Shown in pieces: positions 59,726-64,000 of a stretch of 64,000 nt of DNA (position 1 is its first letter; each line of letters opens with the position of its first letter). The position numbers and the translations under genes are program-made. Source of the stretch: Palleronia abyssalis (GTDB lineage Bacteria; Pseudomonadota; Alphaproteobacteria; Rhodobacterales; Rhodobacteraceae); NCBI RefSeq assembly GCF_900302445.1, contig NZ_ONZF01000006.1:1-64000 (forward strand), read 5' to 3'. Under the pieces are notes generated by a model. It saw nothing but the letters and a program-made list of their open reading frames with translations. It did no database searches and was not told where the DNA came from.

Positions 59726-60231
59726 CGGCGCGGATCCCCCTGACCCCGCTGACCGCGGCCGCCTTCGCCCCGTTCGGAGAGGTGCTGGAAGCCTCGGGGC
59801 CGCCGGACCGGGTCATCAACCAGGGCAATTGCGGGCGGTTCCACGACCTTGCGACGCTGGTGGCGGAAGGCGGCGGGCGGATCGGGGTGAACCTGTTCGA
59901 CGCGCTCCCCCGCGCCCTGCCCTACACCCTGGACATGGTCGAGCGTCACCCGCTGGGCAGTCAGGCCTTCCTGCCGATGCATCCCCACCCTTGGCTGGTG
60001 ATCGTGACCCCCGACGAAGGCGGCATCCCCGGCCGCCCGCAGGCCTTCCGCGCCGCGCCGGGACAGGGGATCAACTTTGCGCCGGGCACGTGGCACGGGG
60101 TGCTGACGCCTCTGGCGGCGCCGGGGCTGTTCGCCGTGGTCGACCGGATCGCGCCGGACGGGGAAGACCCGGCCGCCAATCTGGAGGAACACTGGTTCGA
60201 GGCACCGTGGCAGGTCGTGGAACCGGGGTGA
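59722..60231 (+). CDS. allA: ureidoglycolate lyase
   Basis: A 169-residue cupin-like AllA splitting ureidoglycolate into glyoxylate and urea. It has PFGEVLEASGPPDRVINQGN, DMVERHPLGSQAFLPMHPHP (metal or substrate His/Glu) and GQGINFAPGTWHGVLTPLAA. It is translated in overlap with the allantoinase fusion (ATGA). Urea released here would need a urease, which is not in the window. Downstream lies repeat copy e with a terminator-like hairpin. Confidence 0.94.
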   Translation: MTARIPLTPLTAAAFAPFGEVLEASGPPDRVINQGNCGRFHDLATLVAEGGGRIGVNLFDALPRALPYTLDMVERHPLGSQAFLPMHPHPWLVIVTPDEGGIPGRPQAFRAAPGQGINFAPGTWHGVLTPLAAPGLFAVVDRIAPDGEDPAANLEEHWFEAPWQVVEPG

Positions 60232-60573
60232 CGGGGCGGACTGGGGGTTTCACACCCCCAGACCCCGTGGGGTATTTTTCCAAGGATGAAGGGGATGCGG
60301 GGCTGGCCCGGGTCGCCTTTGCGAGGCGCCGGGCTGATTTGCGGGATAGTCTGGCGAAGAAGAGGGGCGGGCCCGCCAATCGCGAATTCTTCAAGACGGG
60401 GCGTCACCCCCGGTCGTGGTCTCACCGGTGAAACCCGTGATCAGGGCGGTGTGCGGGATGTCAGGCCGCACGGCCCCTCTCGAAAGAGGTTTCGCTGTCT
60501 TCGTCATGCGCGCGGGGTGGGGTATGGCCCGGCCTGTGTGAAGGCCGGGTGAACCGGGCGCGCGGTGGGGGAC
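60232..60573. other. intergenic region after allA
   Basis: About 340 bases between the convergent allA and xylulokinase genes. The first 60 bases hold repeat copy e and its hairpins. The rest has a short open frame (60286-60552) rich in Arg and Gly without family similarity, which I do not consider a gene. Confidence 0.45.
60237..60291 (+). repeat. TATTT/CAAGG intergenic repeat with hairpin, copy e
   Basis: A 55-base unit matching copy d: CGGAC, a hairpin (CTGGGGGT at 60241-60248 with ACCCCCAG at 60254-60261), then CCCCGTGGGG followed by TATTTTT, and CCAAGGATGAAG. The CCCC-GT-GGGG stem plus T run can act as a rho-independent terminator for allA. Confidence 0.8.
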
Positions 60574-62025
60574 CTACTGGATCTCGCGGATGGCCGGGTA
60601 GGCCGCGCGGAAGGCGGCGTAGGCCTCGTCGAAGGCAGGGACGAGATCGCGGTCGGGCGTAATCTCCTCGCCCGTTTCGGGCGGGGTGACGATGTCGGCA
60701 GGGTCGGCACCAGTGGCGGCGATCCGGCTCAGGCGGGCGGCGCCCAGGGCTGCGCCGAACTCCCCCCCCGCGGGCAGGCGCAGCGGCAGGTCGAACACCG
60801 TCGCCAGAAGCTTCAGCCAGTGCCGCGACCGGGTGCCGCCGCCGATCGCCATCAGCGTGTCGAGCGACGCGCCCGCCTGCTTCAGCCCCTCGAGCGAGTC
60901 GCGCAGGCCGAAGGCCACCCCTTCCAGCACCGCGCGGGTCAGGTCGGGCCGCTTCGTGTCGGTGCCGAGGCCGGTGAAGCTGCCGCGGATTGCGGCGTCG
61001 TTATGGGGCGTCCGCTCACCCGAGAGGTAGGGAAGGAAACGGACGCGGCCGGGGGCTTTCAGCGTATCGCCAAGCTCGGCCGTGAGTTCGGCGGGGCTGA
61101 CACCGGTGATGGAGGCCAGCCAGTTCAGGCTGTCGGTCGCAGCCAGCATCACGCCCATCTGGTACCAGTGCCCCGGCACCGCGTGGCAGAACGTGTGCAA
61201 CGCGGTTTCAGGTGCCGGGCGGTAACCGTCGCGCGCGGCCAGAAGCACGCCCGAGGTGCCCAGCGACAGGAACCCCTGCCCTTCGGACAGTGCGCCGATC
61301 CCGCAGGCTGCGGCGGCGTTGTCGCCGGCCCCTCCTGCCACGGTGACCGGGCCCGTGACGCCCCAGACGGAGGCGAGTTCAGACCGCAGCAGGCCGGCCT
61401 GTTCGCAGCCTTCGACCAGGCGGGGCATCTGGTCACGGCGCATGTGACCTGCATCCAGCAAGGTGTCGGACCAGTCGCGCGCGCCAACGTCCAGCCACGA
61501 GGTCCCCGCGCTGTCGGACATGTCGGCCACGTGGTCGCCCGTCAGGTAGAAGTTCAGGTAGGCGGCCGGCAGCAGCACCTTGGCGGTGCGGGCGTGGTTC
61601 TGGGGCTCGTGTTCGCGGACCCATTCCAGCTTGGGCGCGGTGAAGCCCGGGAAGACGATGTTGCCCGACAGGTCGCGCACGCCCTCGGTCGCGTCGAGGG
61701 CCACGGCCTCGGCGTGGGAGCGGGTGTCGTTCCACAGGATGCAGGGGCGGATCACGCGATCCTCGGCGTCCAGCAGCGTGGCGCCGTGCATGTGGCCTGC
61801 GACGCCGATGCCCTTGAGCTGCGCGAATTCGGGATGGGCGGCGCGCAGTTCGGCGACGGCGTCCTCAAGCGCGGTGATCCAGTCGGCGGGGTCCTGTTCG
61901 CTATGGCCCGGATGGGGGTGCGAGACGGAATAGGCTCGCTCGGCCGAGCCCAAGGGCGCGCCGCCCTCGTCCGTCAGAAGGGCGCGCAGGCCCGAGGTGC
62001 CAAGATCGATGCCGAGAAAGCTCAT
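60574..62025 (-). CDS. xylB: xylulokinase
   Basis: A 483-residue FGGY-family kinase phosphorylating xylulose. N-terminal phosphate loop SFLGIDLGTSGLRALLTDEG; substrate region GVAGHMHGATLLD and CILWNDTRSHAEA; catalytic side VAGGAGDNAAAACGIGAL (GDN aspartate); and the second ATP motif LMAIGGGTRSRHWLKLLATV. ATG 62025 gives the conserved start. It lies between purine genes with no other pentose gene, so its context is odd. Xylulokinase is the best fit among FGGY subfamilies. Confidence 0.9.
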   Translation of the reverse strand: MSFLGIDLGTSGLRALLTDEGGAPLGSAERAYSVSHPHPGHSEQDPADWITALEDAVAELRAAHPEFAQLKGIGVAGHMHGATLLDAEDRVIRPCILWNDTRSHAEAVALDATEGVRDLSGNIVFPGFTAPKLEWVREHEPQNHARTAKVLLPAAYLNFYLTGDHVADMSDSAGTSWLDVGARDWSDTLLDAGHMRRDQMPRLVEGCEQAGLLRSELASVWGVTGPVTVAGGAGDNAAAACGIGALSEGQGFLSLGTSGVLLAARDGYRPAPETALHTFCHAVPGHWYQMGVMLAATDSLNWLASITGVSPAELTAELGDTLKAPGRVRFLPYLSGERTPHNDAAIRGSFTGLGTDTKRPDLTRAVLEGVAFGLRDSLEGLKQAGASLDTLMAIGGGTRSRHWLKLLATVFDLPLRLPAGGEFGAALGAARLSRIAATGADPADIVTPPETGEEITPDRDLVPAFDEAYAAFRAAYPAIREIQ

Positions 62026-62093
62026 GTCCGTCCCCCAATTGTCGGTCAGGCCGAGGTGTGACCCGATTTCGCGCGGCTGTCCACCGGGCGGGA

Positions 62094-62918
62094 TCAGCGG
62101 CGCAAGGTCAGGGGCGCGTGGCGGTTCACGTCCTTGTAGAGCAGATAGCGGAACGAACCCGGGCCGCCCGCATAGCAGGCCTGGGGGCAGAAGGCGCGCA
62201 GCCACATGAAATCGCCGGCTTCGACCTCGACCCAGTCGGCATTCAGGCGATAGACCGCCTTGCCTTCAAGGACATAGAGTCCGTGTTCCATCACGTGCGT
62301 TTCCAGGAACGGGATCACCGCGCCCGGTTGCAGGGTGACGATGGTGACATGCATGTCGTGGCGCAGGTCGGCAGGATCGACGAAGCGCGTCGTGGCCCAG
62401 GCGCCATTGGTGCCGGGCATGGGCGTGGGGGCGATGTCGGCTTCGTTCAGGACCAGCGGATCGGGGGTGTCGAGGCCGGGGGCATGCTCGTAGGCCTTGC
62501 GGATCCAGTGAAAGCGGGCGGGGGCCTCGCCGGTGGCGCGCAGGGTCCAGGCGAGGCCGGGGGGAATGTAGGCATAGCCTCCGGGGGTGAGGGTGTGGGG
62601 CGTATCGCCGATGCTCAGGACGATCTGTCCTTCGGTCACGAAGAGGACCGCCTGCGCGTCCGGGTCGGCCTCGGGCCGGTCGGACCCGCCGCCCGGCTGC
62701 ACCTCCATGATGTATTGCGAGAATGTCTCGGCGAAGCCGGTCATGGGGCGGGCGAGGACCCACAGGCGCGTGGCGTCCCAGAACGGCAGGGCACTGGTGG
62801 TGATGTCGCGCATCGTGCCGTGGGGCAGCACCGCATAGGCGTCGGTGAAGACGGCGCGGCCGGAAAGAAGGTCGGTCTGCGGCGGGTGGCCGCCATGGGG
62901 GGCGAAGTAGCTGAGCAT
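62094..62918 (-). CDS. allE: (S)-ureidoglycine aminohydrolase (bicupin)
   Basis: A 274-residue double-cupin enzyme converting ureidoglycine to ureidoglycolate and ammonia. Cupin 1 covers TFSQYIMEVQPGGGSDRPEA and GGYAYIPPGLAWTLR. Cupin 2 carries the manganese residues in IPFLETHVMEHGLYVLEGKA and YRLNADWVEVEAGDFMWLRA, ending KDVNRHAPL. It supplies the substrate of AllA. The allantoate-hydrolysing enzyme that should precede it is not in the window. Confidence 0.92.
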   Translation of the reverse strand: MLSYFAPHGGHPPQTDLLSGRAVFTDAYAVLPHGTMRDITTSALPFWDATRLWVLARPMTGFAETFSQYIMEVQPGGGSDRPEADPDAQAVLFVTEGQIVLSIGDTPHTLTPGGYAYIPPGLAWTLRATGEAPARFHWIRKAYEHAPGLDTPDPLVLNEADIAPTPMPGTNGAWATTRFVDPADLRHDMHVTIVTLQPGAVIPFLETHVMEHGLYVLEGKAVYRLNADWVEVEAGDFMWLRAFCPQACYAGGPGSFRYLLYKDVNRHAPLTLRR

Positions 62919-62993
62919 ACGAGGGGGCCTTTGTACGGATGACGGCGTGCAATGGACCCCCTTCGCGGCCAGATGGGAAGGGCGAAAGTAGCG

Positions 62994-64000
62994 TCAGCTA
63001 GCGTCGGAGGAGGCGCGCACCTGCGTCACGCGGTGATCCGGCGTCGGGATGGCCCGCGGGCGCGGCGCCCCGCCGGGCCTGGGGCGCGCCCGGTCCGCGA
63101 TCCACGCCGCGAGATAGGCCAGCGCCACTCCCAGCGGCGGCACGACCCAGGGCAGCCAGGCGACGTTGGGTTCGATATCCATGACGATCTGCCCCGTCAG
63201 CGCCAGCATCGTGCCCAGCGCGAAGACCAACAGGCCGTGCCGCCCGAGGCGGCGCAGCGGATCGGCCCATCGGCTGGCGCAGGCGCGGGTGACGAAGGGC
63301 AGGCAGGATATGACGTAAACCAACGCCATCACGTGCAGGAAACGCGGCAGCGCCAGATAGGTCTTGCTGTGCGAGACTACGTTGTAGGGCGCGCCCATGG
63401 ACCCCAGCTGCGCCATCCTGCGGTTCAGCGCAGCGCCCAGATCCGGGACGTGGCGCCATGCGAAGACGAAGAACAGGAACGCCAGCGCGACCCCGAACAG
63501 GGGCCAGTTCACCGGGACGAGGCGCTGGCCGTTGCGGTGCCGGATGCCGATCAGAAGGCCGATCATGAAGATCGCCTGCCATGCGAAGGGGCTGAAGAAC
63601 CAGCCTCCGCCGCCCGGGTGGTTCGGCACGTTCAGGCGGTAGATGCCCGCCACCAGCCACAGCCCCAGGCCCAGCGCCAGCGTCAGGCGCGGCGCGCGCA
63701 TGCCGCCCACAAGTATCAGCGGGGCCAGCAGCATCAACGCGATATAGGCGGGCAGGATGTTCACATAGCCGATCTGGTAGCCCAGCGTCGCCATGCCCCA
63801 CATCGCCGCGCCCGGATCCTCGTAGAACCGCGCAAGGTTGTGCATCACCCGGAACTCGCCGCGATAGAAGGTCGACGCCGCCCAGGCGAACAGCCCCAGC
63901 GCCGCGACGGTCAGGACGGTCTGCACCATGTAGAGGGTCCAGGCCCGCCGCCACATTGGCGCGATCCCGTCCCATGCGCGCCCTTCGCCCGCCAGCCAGC
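62994..64000 (-). CDS. opgC: OpgC-like membrane acyltransferase, 5' end beyond the window
   Basis: A minus-strand gene open to the right edge, so the start is missing; at least 335 residues are visible. The edge reads WLAGEGRAWDGIAPMWRRAW, the typical OpgC region after the first helix, followed by eight or so membrane segments (VNILPAYIALMLLAPLILVG, GWFFSPFAWQAIFMIGLLIG). OpgC proteins add succinyl groups to osmoregulated periplasmic glucans. A conserved SKTYLALPRFLHVMALVYVI block supports the call. Confidence 0.85.
   Translation of the reverse strand, partial: WLAGEGRAWDGIAPMWRRAWTLYMVQTVLTVAALGLFAWAASTFYRGEFRVMHNLARFYEDPGAAMWGMATLGYQIGYVNILPAYIALMLLAPLILVGGMRAPRLTLALGLGLWLVAGIYRLNVPNHPGGGGWFFSPFAWQAIFMIGLLIGIRHRNGQRLVPVNWPLFGVALAFLFFVFAWRHVPDLGAALNRRMAQLGSMGAPYNVVSHSKTYLALPRFLHVMALVYVISCLPFVTRACASRWADPLRRLGRHGLLVFALGTMLALTGQIVMDIEPNVAWLPWVVPPLGVALAYLAAWIADRARPRPGGAPRPRAIPTPDHRVTQVRASSDAS

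Noticed and set aside
60286-60552. 88-codon open frame after allA
   Set aside because: Arg/Gly-rich translation without similarity and overlapping the repeat element; no ribosome binding site.
62998-63975. second long minus-strand frame over the opgC region
   Set aside because: It reads as Arg/Pro/Gly-rich soluble sequence, while the other frame gives clean membrane helices and stays open to the window edge.
1-64000. CRISPR array, tRNA or rRNA genes, prophage or integrative element
   Set aside because: No regularly spaced repeats, no cloverleaf-like sequences in the gaps, no integrase or phage structural genes were seen; only IS debris and one RAYT unit.

Overview
This is high-GC alphaproteobacterial chromosome, most likely a marine member of the Rhodobacterales (roseobacter group). 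The reasons are the GcrA cell-cycle regulator, an LdtR-like MarR protein, flavin-dependent ThyX, a membrane-bound urate oxidase (PuuD), the EgtB/EgtD ergothioneine pair, the style of tightly overlapping ATGA/GTGA gene junctions, and a repeated intergenic element with a TATTT core. No rRNA, tRNA, CRISPR array or prophage was found.

Layout. 1-1.8 kb is mobile-element debris: the start of an IS transposase and a frameshifted transposase-like pseudogene. 2.0-5.3 kb holds a formate-dehydrogenase-like molybdoenzyme facing FdhD. 5.3-10.6 kb is a four-gene, overlapping glycosyltransferase operon headed by a sucrose-phosphate synthase/phosphatase fusion, facing a sulfotransferase and a single-domain response regulator. 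12.1-18.9 kb is a LacI-controlled sugar import and oxidation operon (isomerase, Gfo/Idh dehydrogenase, ABC ATPase, permease, binding protein). 19.2-20.4 kb is a REP/RAYT unit next to an unusually AT-rich membrane-protein gene. 20.4-27.3 kb holds ThyX, a glyoxalase, twin DUF1194 proteins, regulators, SdhE and a DUF4198/HupE pair. 27.3-31.9 kb holds GalU divergent from a three-gene glucosylglycerol operon (GpsA, HAD phosphatase, GgpS).

31.9-45 kb is mixed housekeeping and repair: an FAD oxidoreductase, a radical SAM protein with a DUF4130-UdgX fusion, acylphosphatase, LMW phosphatase, sirtuin, L28, ergothioneine genes, MeaB, HrpB and a NaChBac-type channel. 45-50 kb has an aldo/keto reductase, a DXD glycosyltransferase-like protein, ArgF, ArgD and an ABC-2 permease. 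50.2-54.7 kb has GcrA, a ROK regulator, and a rhodanese/YedE/small-protein sulfur operon. 54.7-62.9 kb is purine degradation: PuuD, UraH, an allantoinase-OHCU decarboxylase fusion, AllA and the ureidoglycine aminohydrolase, with a Crp-like regulator, an HWE-type kinase and a xylulokinase interspersed. The right edge cuts an OpgC-like gene.

Together the genes suggest a salt-exposed heterotroph with two compatible-solute routes (glucosylglycerol and a sucrose-like product), purine nitrogen salvage and thiol or oxidative protection. All functions are inferred from sequence reading alone; no database search was run.
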